From Pseudoalteromonas aliena SW19 (GTDB lineage Bacteria; Pseudomonadota; Gammaproteobacteria; Enterobacterales; Alteromonadaceae), in contig NZ_AQGU01000025.1 of assembly GCF_014905615.1 (NCBI RefSeq), positions 1 through 64,000 of the forward strand: DNA of 64,000 bases, in the 5' to 3' direction. A program made the translations under genes and the position numbers. The notes under the pieces are model-generated. The model was not told the origin of the DNA. It was given only the letters and a program-made list of their open reading frames with translations, and did not search any database. Below are positions 54,360 to 63,641 of the stretch, in pieces (within the stretch, counting starts at the first letter, position 1; each line of letters opens with the position of its first letter).

Positions 54360-56372
54360 ATGGGACATACCGAGCAGCTCTCTATGTCTGAGTTACAAAC
54401 GTACTTAATGGATTTTGCACATTGTGAAGACGAGAGTGATGTATTCCAACTATTGGCCTCTTTATTACAAGACAAGCTGGAATTTGAAGACTGTATTGTT
54501 TTAAATAGATATAAAGATCGTTACTACGAGACAATTGCAGCGACAAATGCTGTATTTCATGCTGAGTCATGGCCTGAATGCCAGTTATTTTCAGAAGCAC
54601 TCGAAAAAGGGTGTGTTCTTTCTAAATGTCCACTTCAAGAACTAGAATTCGCGCTTTTAAACTGTATTGATAAGGTGAGCCTTAAAAATTCGCTGGTAAT
54701 AAGTATTGATTCTGTAGGAGGGCAGGGCTTATTTATATTCACTAATGTGGGCATTTCAAATTGTCATAATATTTTAAATACCGCCACAATGAAAATACTA
54801 CTACAGCAAGTCTATTTTACGTTTATTAATCAAGTTAAATTACAAAAACAAACACTTAAATCACTGTCAATGATCAATAAGTTCACTACGTTATCGACTC
54901 TTTTTAAAGAGCTAGGGACCGAGTGGTTTTGGCGTTCAGACTCTTCAATGTTATTTAAAAGCGTTAATAATATTGAAACAGTTGGTAATATTTATACTGA
55001 AAAGTTTGTTGGTAATAGCATCGAGAGTTTGATTACTAAAAGTGAACAACTTAATGTTGATAAATGGCGTGATTTTAATCAAATAATCGAAAACCAAGAG
55101 GATTTCTATAATTTTGAATTTGAGGTGACCTCAGTCCAGGACTTTTGGGTATCTTTTAGTGGGAAACCTCAATTTGATGAACAAGGATATTTTGCAGGTT
55201 ATTTGGGGCTTGCTAAAAACATAACAGTGTCGAAGGAGAGAGAAGCTGCTCTTCAAGCTGAAAAATTAAAAGCTGAAGACGCGAGTAAAACTAAATCAAA
55301 ATTTTTGAGTGTGATGTCCCATGAGATAAGAACACCTATTCACGCTGTAATGGGCATGATAGAGCTACTACTTGATACTAAGCTGACTCCAGAGCAACAA
55401 CAGCTAGTTAACTATGCAAACTCAAGTACCGAAATACTCTATGGTTTAATTACTGATGTACTCGATTTTTCTAAGATAGAATCTGGCACCGTGTCATTTA
55501 TTAGTAAACCATTTAATATTAAGCTCTTAAGTGAAAATATAGTGGGTCAGCTTAATATTATTGAAAAGTCGGATGATATCCTTTTTACAACTAACATTGA
55601 TGAGAATATTCCTAAATATGTTGTGGGTGATGAATACAGGTTAGGGCAAATACTTTTTAACGTGATTGGCAATGCATTTAAGTTTACTAAGCATGGCCAG
55701 ATTACTTTGAATGTTAATCTTTTTAATGAGCAACTAATTTTTGACGTCAAAGATTCAGGTATTGGTATTGCAAAAAAAAATCTAGAACTAATATTTCAAC
55801 CTTTTAGTCAAGTAAACGACAGTATTAACCGAAAGAGCGAAGGTGTGGGCTTAGGCTTAAGTATTTCAAAAAACTTACTTGAACTGATGGGCGGTGAAAT
55901 AACCCTTGAGACTCAACTTGGGCTGGGAAGTAAATTTACTATTAGCATCCCGTTTAAAGAGGCTAAAGACAGCGAAAACACACATAGCGTAATACAAAAA
56001 CAAGCGTCGTTATCGATTTTAGTTGCCGAAGACAATAAAACTAATCAAGTACTAATTAAAGCCTATTTAGAAAAACTAAACCATAAAGTAACGCTTGCTA
56101 ATGAGGGACGCGAAGCAATTGAGTTATTCAAACGTAAAAAGTTTGACCTTGTGTTAATGGATATAATGATGCCTATCATGGATGGTTTATCTGCTGCAGA
56201 ATATATTCGAGATGAATTGATTAGCGACATACCAATTTATGCCTTAACAGCAAATGCAGAGAAAGATAATAAAGCGTCTTGTTTTAAAGTAGGTATGAAT
56301 AAAGTATTAACAAAGCCAATTAAATTTCAAGCGTTACAAGAGGCACTATCTGGTGTCTATCCAAGAGGATAA
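54360..56372 (+). CDS. Hybrid sensor histidine kinase
   Basis: 670 residues, no membrane segment seen. N-terminal GAF-like region 1-185, PAS region about 190-310 (FWVSFSGKPQFDEQGYFAGYLGLAKN), HisKA with phospho-His in FLSVMSHEIRTPIHAVMGM near 325, HATPase (NVIGNAFKFTKHG, DSGIGIAKKN, GVGLGLSISKNL) and a C-terminal REC (LVAEDNKTNQ, LVLMDIMMPIMDG, KPIKFQAL). There is no Hpt domain. The start at 54360 (MGHTEQ) has GAGGA upstream. It probably passes phosphate by its REC to the Hpt protein at 52984 and on to the sigma-54 activator; it occupies the SypF/RscS role. Confidence 0.93.
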   Translation: MGHTEQLSMSELQTYLMDFAHCEDESDVFQLLASLLQDKLEFEDCIVLNRYKDRYYETIAATNAVFHAESWPECQLFSEALEKGCVLSKCPLQELEFALLNCIDKVSLKNSLVISIDSVGGQGLFIFTNVGISNCHNILNTATMKILLQQVYFTFINQVKLQKQTLKSLSMINKFTTLSTLFKELGTEWFWRSDSSMLFKSVNNIETVGNIYTEKFVGNSIESLITKSEQLNVDKWRDFNQIIENQEDFYNFEFEVTSVQDFWVSFSGKPQFDEQGYFAGYLGLAKNITVSKEREAALQAEKLKAEDASKTKSKFLSVMSHEIRTPIHAVMGMIELLLDTKLTPEQQQLVNYANSSTEILYGLITDVLDFSKIESGTVSFISKPFNIKLLSENIVGQLNIIEKSDDILFTTNIDENIPKYVVGDEYRLGQILFNVIGNAFKFTKHGQITLNVNLFNEQLIFDVKDSGIGIAKKNLELIFQPFSQVNDSINRKSEGVGLGLSISKNLLELMGGEITLETQLGLGSKFTISIPFKEAKDSENTHSVIQKQASLSILVAEDNKTNQVLIKAYLEKLNHKVTLANEGREAIELFKRKKFDLVLMDIMMPIMDGLSAAEYIRDELISDIPIYALTANAEKDNKASCFKVGMNKVLTKPIKFQALQEALSGVYPRG

Positions 56373-56652
56373 ACTAAAAATTGATATATTCAAAGGAGCC
56401 TGCAATATTCTCTGTATAATATCTGAGCTATTTTAGAGCGCTTTAAACGAAGTCCTAAGGAGTTTTATAGAAGCCGCGCGTTTAATCTTGGATTGTTCTT
56501 ATGTGTGCTCATCTGCAAAAAGTTGCTCAATTAGTTCAAGAATCATTGAAAATGGTCGGATCAACGATTGTATCTATTGAGAGTAATAACTGATTTAGAA
56601 ACGAATTAATGAAAGCTATTCTTCACGAGCTAAATTTCAGTAATCCAGCGGC
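56373..56652. other. Intergenic stretch before the tRNA repeats
   Basis: About 280 bases after the hybrid kinase. A 30-codon frame starts at 56501 (MCAHLQKVAQ) but has no clear ribosome site. No strong terminator was found. Nothing else is recognised. Confidence 0.4.
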
Positions 56653-56694
56653 AATCACTGACCATTGGAACGGGCAATAAAGAGTAGGTAGTGC
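56653..56694 (-). repeat. tRNA-Val-derived partial repeat R1 (most degraded)
   Basis: Minus strand reads GCACTACCTACTCTTTATTG then CCCGTTCCAATGGTCAGTGATT. It matches repeats R2-R4 but lacks the T-arm and acceptor part. Confidence 0.65.
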
Positions 56695-56724
56695 TTTTTC
56701 TTTGGATTTATTATTACTTTGAAT

Positions 56725-56787
56725 TGGTACGACTGAGTGGGTTTTAATCACTGACCCTTGGACCGGGTGATCAAGAGTGGGTAGTGC
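56725..56787 (-). repeat. tRNA-Val-derived partial repeat R2
   Basis: Minus strand keeps GCACTACC, a 7-bp stem-type insert (CTTGATCACCCGGTCCAAG) and a decayed T-arm, then CTCAGTCGTACCA, the 3' end of the tRNA. The 5' half of the tRNA is absent. Confidence 0.75.
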
Positions 56788-56815
56788 TTTTCTTTGATTT
56801 TTTATTATTTTGAAT

Positions 56816-56892
56816 TGGTACGACTGAGTGGATTCGAACCACTGACTCTTGGAGCGGGTGATCAAGAGTGGGTGATCAAGAGTGGGTAGTGC
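56816..56892 (-). repeat. tRNA-Val-derived partial repeat R3 with 14-bp internal duplication
   Basis: As R4, with intact T-arm and CCA end, but GGGTGATCAAGAGT is present twice in tandem (56856-56869 and 56870-56883). Confidence 0.8.
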
Positions 56893-56920
56893 TTTTCTTT
56901 GATTTTTTATTATTTTGAAT

Positions 56921-56997
<77 letters not shown>

Positions 56998-57023
56998 ACA
57001 ATTTTTTTAGGATTCTTAAATGT

Positions 57024-57086
57024 TGGTACGACTGAGTGGATTCGAACCACTGACTCTTGGAGCGGGTGATCAAGAGTAGGTAGTGC
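57024..57086 (-). repeat. tRNA-Val-derived partial repeat R4
   Basis: Minus strand: GCACTACCT, ACTCTTG-ATCACCCGCTC-CAAGAGT hairpin in place of the anticodon arm, then TCAGTGG-TTCGAAT-CCACT and CAGTCGTACCA. It keeps the 3' half and CCA end of the tRNA at 57124 but lacks the 5' acceptor strand and D-arm. It lies between the two intact tRNA genes. Confidence 0.8.
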
Positions 57087-57123
57087 TTTTTCCTTCAGAT
57101 ATACTTTTATTTAACTTAAATGT

Positions 57124-57200
57124 TGGTACGACTGAGTGGATTCGAACCACCGACCCCTACCATGTCAAGGTAGTGCTCTAACCAACTGAGCTACAGTCGT
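57124..57200 (-). tRNA. tRNA-Val(GAC)
   Basis: Minus strand: ACGACTG pairs with CAGTCGT, D-arm AGCTCAGTTGGTTAGAGC, anticodon stem-loop CTACCTTGACATGGTAG with anticodon GAC, T-arm GGTGGTTCGAATCCACT, encoded CCA. It differs from the other copy mainly by compensated changes in the acceptor stem (G-C to A-T type). Confidence 0.97.
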
Positions 57201-57312
57201 ATTACTATTTAAGTAAGTTGCTAATTACTTAACAACGGCCGCTAATATATAGCGTGGCGGATGGTGAATCAAGCAAGTTTATCGTTTTTACGTTTATTTG
57301 CCGTTTTTTTAT

Positions 57313-58365
57313 TCATATTGGACTGATTTCACACGTTTTATAAAATTTTTGCCACCAAACCACGTGATCTACTGCGGAGTTTTTTAATTGATTTAATAAA
57401 TTATTAGGTGAATCATCTTTAAGTAAATTATTAATTTGCTTACTGGTTACGGTTTCTTCAAACCAAAGCTGGTTGTAAAGCGGTTGTAATACCTCAAGGT
57501 ATCCGGTGAGTTGTGCTTGGTAGGGTTGAATGTGTGTTAAGTAATATTTTTGAAATACATTGCTCATTATTTTAGCTTCTTTTTTATTTTTACCTGTTGG
57601 GCAAATGTGGTCGAAGCTTATTGTTTTTATAAACTGAGTTGCGCTGTTATTAAGTACTATTTGTTGCCTAGCGGATTGAATAAGTGCTTGATTAAATCTG
57701 TATTTGTTAAGTTGCTCTAATGCATTAAATAAACTATCAGTTTTAATTTCACTAAATTGTTGAGATTTGATGTGTTTTTTTATAGCAACAAGCTGTGTAA
57801 GCGCCTCAACGGTGTCGCTAAATCCTGCTGGGTGTGTTGAAAGCTCATTAGATGTAAGTAACCAAGTCAGATTGAGCTCAGGTTCTTTAAATAACATGCT
57901 ATTAAAGTAATTGATTAGATGTGTTTGTTTTTGATTTTTAGCATCATTTATTTTTTTATAAGTGGAGGTATTATCATCAAGCGTATTTAAGCAATTATCA
58001 GCGCTTTGAATAAAATTTATTTGATACTTTAATTGGCTCGCCGCCGTGGCTGTTTTTCCAAGTTGATTATTGTGCTCGCTTATAAGCACATTAAGTTCGC
58101 AGTGGGTAAGTCCTGCAAGTTCAACAATGCTTACGGTAATTTTATCCTCTCTGACGGTCGTCGGTTGTATGAGTTTAAGTTGTTCAAGCGGTGTTGCTGA
58201 AATCGAGGAGGTGTTGAGGGTACTGCTTAAGCGCGCAGTGTAGGTATTATTTATTGAGCTCGGTGCTTTGCTGCAATTTACAAGTACAAAAGCACTCACT
58301 AGCAGCAACATAACGGCTGGTAGTGAGCGTTTAATTGTTAATTTACTCAGTAATGAATGGTTCAC
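57313..58365 (-). CDS. DUF3080-type lipoprotein
   Basis: 350 residues beginning with a GTG at 58365 that lies inside the end of the MATE gene (23-base overlap). N-terminal signal KRSLPAVMLLLVSAFVLVNCSK with a lipobox-like LVNC (Asn at -1 is unusual). The rest is mostly helical with no further membrane segment and no catalytic motif. I assign DUF3080 from its overall look and its place beside a MATE transporter and riboflavin synthase in related genomes; this is a moderate call. Function unknown. Confidence 0.65.
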   Translation of the reverse strand: MNHSLLSKLTIKRSLPAVMLLLVSAFVLVNCSKAPSSINNTYTARLSSTLNTSSISATPLEQLKLIQPTTVREDKITVSIVELAGLTHCELNVLISEHNNQLGKTATAASQLKYQINFIQSADNCLNTLDDNTSTYKKINDAKNQKQTHLINYFNSMLFKEPELNLTWLLTSNELSTHPAGFSDTVEALTQLVAIKKHIKSQQFSEIKTDSLFNALEQLNKYRFNQALIQSARQQIVLNNSATQFIKTISFDHICPTGKNKKEAKIMSNVFQKYYLTHIQPYQAQLTGYLEVLQPLYNQLWFEETVTSKQINNLLKDDSPNNLLNQLKNSAVDHVVWWQKFYKTCEISPI

Positions 58366-59698
58366 GTTTAAAGCGCTTATTTACTGTGAGCATCAACAAT
58401 ACAGCGGCAACGGTTAGCCCGACTATTATTCCGACCCAAAAACCGTGTGGCCCCATTGCTGGCACTATTATATCTGTTCTTGCCAATACGTAACCTAAGC
58501 TAAAGCCGATTAACCAATACGATATAAAAGTGATATACGAAATAGGCGCTGTGTATTTTAAACCACGTAATATACCGTTTGCGGCTACTTGCAGAGCATC
58601 AGGTAGTTGATAAACACAGGCTAAAATCATGATAGAGGTAGCAAGGGCAATTACTTCGGGACTATCTGTGTACAACTGGCTAATTAAATCACGACCTGTA
58701 AATGTAATAAGTGCTAAAAACAGTGCGATAACAATTGCTAAAATATAGCTGGTCGACACGGCGACTCTTAATTGCTTTAAATGATTTTGACCATATAAAT
58801 TACCAATACGAATACTAATAGCGATAGAAAGGCTTAGCGGCATCATAAACAATAATGTAGTTACACTGGCTGCTATTTGATGACCAGATACAGCTACAGC
58901 GCCTAAATGCGCTATAAATAGAGGGATACAAGCAAACAAGGTTACTTCAAAAAAGGTAGCTAATGAAATTGGAATACCTAATTTTGTAATAGTAGCAATG
59001 GTGGTTAAATTTGGTTTTTCAAATGGAGTAAGCAGGCTTTTAGCATCTACTTTTTTACTTAGTTGGCAGTAAGTGACTTGTGCTATAGCCATAACCGTTA
59101 AAACAATGGCTGTTGCAATACCACAACCTGCGCCGCCGTAGGCAGGTAAGCCAAATAACCCATTTATAAAAATATAATTTACCGGAATATTTACCGTTAA
59201 ACCCAGCAAGCTTATGTAAAAAGCGGGTTTGGTCATACCCATGCCTTCGGTCATGTTTCTGTAAGTGGTAAAAATTAAAAAGCCGAACACACCCCATTTA
59301 ACAAAATGAATGTAGTCAAAAGCAAGGCTTGCAATTGCAGGGCTGGTATCGAGCCTTAATATAATCATGTCGGCTAAATAAGTGATACCGAACCCCGCAG
59401 CACTTAATAGTAGGGTTAAATAAAGGGCTTGTTGAAAATAATGGCTAATACCTTTTTTGTCATTCGCGCCTGCACACTGGGCAATGATACCGGTGAGCGC
59501 TAATAAAATGCCTTGTAATGCAAGCAATAAAGGATTCCAAATACCTGTGGCGATAGACAGCGCCGCTAAATCTGTAGGACTTACTTGGCCGGCCATAATT
59601 GTGTCGACCACCGACATTAAAACAAGGGTAACTTGAGCTAAAAAAACAGGAAGAGCAAGAGAGAGTAAGCGCTTGGCTTCCCAATTACAAAAGGTCAT
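58343..59698 (-). CDS. norM: MATE family efflux transporter, NorM-like
   Basis: 451 residues, twelve hydrophobic helices. Typical motifs: LALPVFLAQVTLVLMSVVDTIMAG at the N-terminus (split here as LALPVFLAQV and VVDTIMAG), the ALSIATGIWNPL segment, and the second-half PLSLSIAISIRIGNLYGQ. It should export cationic drugs with sodium or proton exchange. Divergent from riboflavin synthase with 128 bases between; overlaps the next gene on the same strand. Confidence 0.93.
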   Translation of the reverse strand: MTFCNWEAKRLLSLALPVFLAQVTLVLMSVVDTIMAGQVSPTDLAALSIATGIWNPLLLALQGILLALTGIIAQCAGANDKKGISHYFQQALYLTLLLSAAGFGITYLADMIILRLDTSPAIASLAFDYIHFVKWGVFGFLIFTTYRNMTEGMGMTKPAFYISLLGLTVNIPVNYIFINGLFGLPAYGGAGCGIATAIVLTVMAIAQVTYCQLSKKVDAKSLLTPFEKPNLTTIATITKLGIPISLATFFEVTLFACIPLFIAHLGAVAVSGHQIAASVTTLLFMMPLSLSIAISIRIGNLYGQNHLKQLRVAVSTSYILAIVIALFLALITFTGRDLISQLYTDSPEVIALATSIMILACVYQLPDALQVAANGILRGLKYTAPISYITFISYWLIGFSLGYVLARTDIIVPAMGPHGFWVGIIVGLTVAAVLLMLTVNKRFKREPFITE

Positions 59699-59826
59699 AA
59701 AAACAGCTATTAAGTAAAACAGGCCGCAATTGTAATCTATTGTGTTTCAAATAAAAATCACAGTAGTGAATGATTTTATAAGTTGATACGTTAAACTATC
59801 ACTTTGTAATAATTTAAAGTGATTTT

Positions 59827-60453
59827 ATGTTTACAGGAATAGTGCAAACACAAGCAACAGTGGTTTCTAAAACGCAAACCGACGGCGTTTTACGGTTAGT
59901 TATATCGGTAAGCGATGAATACGTTAAGCATCTAGATTTAGGCGCAAGCATTGCTATAAATGGCTGTTGCTTAACTGTTGTGCAAGTTGAGCTAGGTAAT
60001 CATGACGTGGTCGCGCAAGTACATTTTGATGTTATTGACGAAACGCTCAAGTTAACCAACCTAGGCTTGCTTGAGCTGGGAAGTTTAGTTAACTTCGAAC
60101 GCTCAGTAACGTTTGGTACTGAGCTTGGTGGACATATTGTGTCTGGGCATATTCATTGTACGTCAAATATATCTCAAATAGTTAAGCTTGAGAACAACTG
60201 TAAAATTCAACTGAGTTTGCCAAAAGAGTGGCAAAAATATGTGTTGTATAAAGGTTTTGTATCTATAAATGGCGCAAGTTTAACGGTGGGTGAGGTTGAC
60301 GAACAAGGCTTTTGGTTACACCTAATACCTGAAACACTCGCTATTACTAATATTGGTGCAGCGCAAGTGGGTGATAAGCTAAATATTGAAGTTGATCAGC
60401 AAACTTACACTATTGTAAATACGGTAGAAAACTACTTACGCCATCAGAGTTAG
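59827..60453 (+). CDS. ribE: Riboflavin synthase alpha chain
   Basis: Last step of riboflavin synthesis: two 6,7-dimethyl-8-ribityllumazine give riboflavin. Starts MFTGIVQTQATV; two similar lumazine-binding halves follow: LGASIAINGCCLTVVQ in the first and YKGFVSINGASLTVGEV in the second, with GGHIVSGHIH between. Length of 208 is normal. No FMN riboswitch is seen in the 128-base upstream gap. Confidence 0.97.
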   Translation: MFTGIVQTQATVVSKTQTDGVLRLVISVSDEYVKHLDLGASIAINGCCLTVVQVELGNHDVVAQVHFDVIDETLKLTNLGLLELGSLVNFERSVTFGTELGGHIVSGHIHCTSNISQIVKLENNCKIQLSLPKEWQKYVLYKGFVSINGASLTVGEVDEQGFWLHLIPETLAITNIGAAQVGDKLNIEVDQQTYTIVNTVENYLRHQS

Positions 60454-60460
60454 ATTTATA

Positions 60461-60664
60461 CTAGAATATTTGTTCGTCGTCGCTGTCTACATGTAACTCT
60501 AATTTATTATTAGCATGATCTATATGCATATTTAAATGAATTGGGTTACAGCAGGCAGCGCAATCTTCAATGTAGTCCTGATCGCCCATGCTTGCGTCTA
60601 GATCTAAATGAATGTGGTGTCCACAGTGTGGACAAGCGATTCGTTGTGATAAAAAGTTTTTCAT
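60461..60664 (-). CDS. CPXCG-type cysteine-rich small protein
   Basis: 67 residues from ATG 60664 (GGAG lies five bases upstream; a GTG two codons earlier is the alternative). Motifs CPHCGHH near residue 11 and DCAACCNPI near 36 form a probable zinc ribbon. This family of unknown role is often coded near riboflavin synthase or transport genes. Convergent with ribE, stop codons eight bases apart. Confidence 0.85.
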   Translation of the reverse strand: MKNFLSQRIACPHCGHHIHLDLDASMGDQDYIEDCAACCNPIHLNMHIDHANNKLELHVDSDDEQIF

Positions 60665-60801
60665 AATCACTCCAATTACAGATAGCTTAAGCAGAGTTTG
60701 AAATTTATTTTATTCTAACCATGGCTTAATGACGTAAAACTGAACTCCTTAGAACCCTTTAAATATAGTCTGTTTGGCGTGTTATGACAGTTTATTTACA
60801 C

Positions 60802-61662
60802 CTATTGCATAAGCTTTTCTATATGTTGTTTAGCTTCAGTAAGATAGTGACCAGCAAAAATATTGGCGTGATTTAAAATTGGATACAACTGGTAAACTAA
60901 TTTACGTTTATGATAATTTTTTGAAAGAGGGTATTGCTGATCATAGGCGGCATAAAAATCGTCAGGTAGTGGAGCAAATAGCTCACTCATTGCAATATCG
61001 ACTTCCCGATCACCATAATAACATGCAGGATTAAATAGGCTGGGCATTGTGCTTACAAAGCCCATATTACCTCGCCAAAAGTCACCATGCAGTAGCGATG
61101 GTGTTACATGATGACTATGAAGCTGCTCTTTTACAGTATTTATTAAGCGCTCGGGTTCAATAAAACGAATACCTTTTTCAGCGAGTAGCTGCAGTTGCCA
61201 GCCAATACGTTCTTCGGCATAAAACACATCCCATTTTTTATGCCATCTATTGGGTTGTACTGTGGTTGCTAAGTAATTATCAACATCAAAACCGAACATT
61301 GCTTGATCGTGTTTTTGGTGCATATAAGCGAGGTTTTTCCCCATATCATTCCATGTTGAGTGGGGCTGTTGATCAAGCTTTTGCCATTGCGTAACAATAA
61401 ACGAGAACTCTATGTTTGCACCCGTTACAATACAGTCAGGAATTATAAAATGGCTATTTTGCGCGAGAAGCTTTAAACCAATAGATTCACTTTCTAATCG
61501 GTCAAGTTCACTTTTTAGCGCTATTTTCACTAAAAAATTATGCGTATCGTTGGTAAGATGAAATAGTTTGTCTGTATTGGTGCTTTGTAATTGGCGCTTA
61601 TAGGTGTGTTTGAAGTCATCATTAATGGCAATACTGATGTGCTCGTTGACTGTTTTCCACAT
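60802..61662 (-). CDS. Fructosamine kinase family protein
   Basis: 286 residues, aminoglycoside-kinase-like fold: LVKIALKSELDRLESESIGL (ATP-binding lysine and glutamate) near 46-65, catalytic loop LLHGDFWRGNMGF near 195 and the metal site YGDREVDIAMSELF near 217. The HGDxWxGN form is that of ketosamine/fructosamine 3-kinases, which undo protein glycation. Stands alone, divergent from the DUF445 gene. Confidence 0.93.
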   Translation of the reverse strand: MWKTVNEHISIAINDDFKHTYKRQLQSTNTDKLFHLTNDTHNFLVKIALKSELDRLESESIGLKLLAQNSHFIIPDCIVTGANIEFSFIVTQWQKLDQQPHSTWNDMGKNLAYMHQKHDQAMFGFDVDNYLATTVQPNRWHKKWDVFYAEERIGWQLQLLAEKGIRFIEPERLINTVKEQLHSHHVTPSLLHGDFWRGNMGFVSTMPSLFNPACYYGDREVDIAMSELFAPLPDDFYAAYDQQYPLSKNYHKRKLVYQLYPILNHANIFAGHYLTEAKQHIEKLMQ

Positions 61663-61786
61663 AACAATCGCTCGTCTTTTGAACAGATACTTAAACTATG
61701 GCAAAAAGGGATTAATTTAACAATCTAAACGTTGTAAAATTAATAGCTAACTGCATAAAAATTGCACTTAATTAAATGGAGTAAAA

Positions 61787-62479
61787 ATGAACAAAAGTTT
61801 AATAACCAATTTGCTAGCGGGTTTATTTGTTGTTGCGGGTTTTATACTCGATCAAGCAATTGTGTTATCTGTTGGTTTATTTGCACTTTCGGGCGCGGTA
61901 ACTAATTTATTAGCTATTCATATGTTGTTTGAAAAAGTCCCTTTTTTATATGGATCCGGCGTAATCGCGCTTAAGTTTGAAAGCTTTAAAAGTGCCATAA
62001 GAAACTTAATATTAACGGAGTTTTTTTCAGAGCAAAAAATTAATAATCTACTAAATAAAGCACAGCCAAATATCGACTTTGAACCCATAATCAGTCATGT
62101 TGATTTAAATCCGGCATTCGACAATTTGTTAGAGGTAATAGAGCAATCTCAGTTTGGGAGCATGCTTAGCATGTTTGGCGGTACTGCTGCAATAGAACCA
62201 ATGCGTGAAAAGTTCATTGAAAAAATGCAACTATCGCTTGGTGAAATATCTCAAACTGACAACTTTAAAGCCCTTGTTACCCAAACGCTTTCGCAAGGTA
62301 ATAGCGCAGAAGGTTTACACAATACAGTGCTTAAATTAGTGGATGAGCGATTAGATGAGCTAACCCCTAAAATGGTTAAAGAGATTATTCAAACCATGAT
62401 CCGCGAGCACCTAGGCTGGCTTGTCGTGTGGGGCGGTGTGTTTGGTGGGTTATTTGGTTTAATCGCGGCCGTGATTTAA
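61787..62479 (+). CDS. DUF445 family membrane protein
   Basis: 230 residues. N-terminal two hydrophobic helices with GAVTNLLAIHMLFEKVPFLYGSGV, the DUF445 hallmark (TNxxAIxxLF-P), a long helical soluble part, and a C-terminal membrane helix (LVVWGGVFGGLFGLIAAVI). Function unknown; the family lies in the inner membrane. The following 276-base gap is mostly a family A repeat. Confidence 0.88.
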   Translation: MNKSLITNLLAGLFVVAGFILDQAIVLSVGLFALSGAVTNLLAIHMLFEKVPFLYGSGVIALKFESFKSAIRNLILTEFFSEQKINNLLNKAQPNIDFEPIISHVDLNPAFDNLLEVIEQSQFGSMLSMFGGTAAIEPMREKFIEKMQLSLGEISQTDNFKALVTQTLSQGNSAEGLHNTVLKLVDERLDELTPKMVKEIIQTMIREHLGWLVVWGGVFGGLFGLIAAVI

Positions 62480-62530
62480 GCACAGGCTGAGCTATCAAAT
62501 AATGCTATTAAAAGTATTTTATAGCTACAA

Positions 62531-62692
62531 ATACCAATTTTGTTAAAAACATCATCATTCTATCGCATTAAATAGCGCCCTCACTGCGTTAAAAATTATT
62601 CGTGTAGAATAACTACACGTCATAATTCTCGCCTTATTATTGCGCTATTTTCTTAGCGCAGTAATAGATCACTAATTTAATGCAATTGGTAT
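62531..62692. repeat. Family A interspersed repeat, copy 4
   Basis: Starts ATACCAAT and ends ATTGGTAT, 162 bp. The internal hairpin is CGTGTAG-AATAA-CTACACG (62601-62619), a perfect stem with bases different from the other copies, and a second perfect stem TGCGCTA/TAGCGCA follows. Confidence 0.9.
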
Positions 62693-62755
62693 AACTTATT
62701 TTTTCAGACTGTTATTATCGCCCCCATAATTTAGTCGTGTTTTTTAGGAGTAACG

Positions 62756-63541
62756 GTGAGTAAAACGTTAGCCAGCTATTATCAACAAGCGTATGCCTGT
62801 GATCAGCAACATTTTAACCAGTGTTTTTATTGTGGCTGTGAAGCAACAGAGCGCGATCATTGTCCGCCCCTGCATATGCTGCAAAGCATTGTTGATTTAG
62901 GCGAGGAGGCTGATTTTATATCCATTCCTGCCTGTTATGAGTGTCATGCACTTTTACATAACGAAAGGTTAATGACCATTGACGAGCGCTTTACTAAAAT
63001 GAAAAAAAAGCTTGCCACTAAATACGCTAAACCACTGCGTGTTTATAATATGTGGGAGGAAAGCGAGCTTGGCGACATGAGCGATGAGTTTGCCCATAGT
63101 ATTCAAGCTGGTATGAAATTAGGCAAAGAAGCGGCAGAGCGTTTGGCTTTTACTGGTTTTAGCTATGCGACAGAAGATGCCAAGGTGGCAGTACGAGAAA
63201 AAACAAAAGAGTTTGATGTAGAAGGTATGATATTTACCGACTTTAAAGAAGCATTAAATTACTGCATCAATGATTTAAACGTACAGAAAAGTGATTTTTA
63301 TAAGATCTTGGTTGAAGACTACCAAGGCGATTTTAATAAAGCACTGAGCCAGTATCGTCATCGCCATGACAAAGTCACGGCAGCTAAAGATGGTAATACA
63401 CTTATTAAAGATTTTTCTAAATTGCACAAGCAAAATTCTGATTTTGTAACACGTACGGTTAAGCATTTTATTGCTAAAGATCCGTCGCTTACAACCGAAG
63501 GAGCGCTTGAAAAGCTGTATAACAATTATATAAAAAAATAA
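62756..63541 (+). CDS. HNH-like zinc protein of unknown role
   Basis: 261 residues from a GTG with AGGAG seven bases upstream. N-terminal treble-clef type zinc site: CFYCGCEATERDHCPP and later PACYECHALLHNE, near residues 23-70, which reads like an HNH endonuclease core (CxxC, DHxxP, CxxCH). The C-terminal 180 residues are helical and charged with no known motif. It could be a nuclease or a structural zinc protein; no phage or defence genes lie nearby. Confidence 0.7.
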   Translation: MSKTLASYYQQAYACDQQHFNQCFYCGCEATERDHCPPLHMLQSIVDLGEEADFISIPACYECHALLHNERLMTIDERFTKMKKKLATKYAKPLRVYNMWEESELGDMSDEFAHSIQAGMKLGKEAAERLAFTGFSYATEDAKVAVREKTKEFDVEGMIFTDFKEALNYCINDLNVQKSDFYKILVEDYQGDFNKALSQYRHRHDKVTAAKDGNTLIKDFSKLHKQNSDFVTRTVKHFIAKDPSLTTEGALEKLYNNYIKK

Positions 63542-63641
63542 TCACAGAAATTCACCTTAATTAACTGCGTTTTCACCTGTTTTTTTGGCTTTATGGTTTA
63601 GCTTTCGTTAAAGTAGCAAAAAAACAGGAGAATCAAACAAC

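Noticed and set aside
56623..56865. An 80-codon open frame on the minus strand
   Set aside because: It runs through tRNA-derived repeats; the apparent protein repeat only reflects the DNA repeat.
59700..59826. FMN riboswitch before riboflavin synthase
   Set aside because: The gap is only 128 bases and none of the conserved RFN element blocks could be seen.
62756..63541. Restriction or defence nuclease
   Set aside because: The zinc motif is HNH-like, but there is no methylase, phage or defence partner nearby, so the call is kept as unknown.
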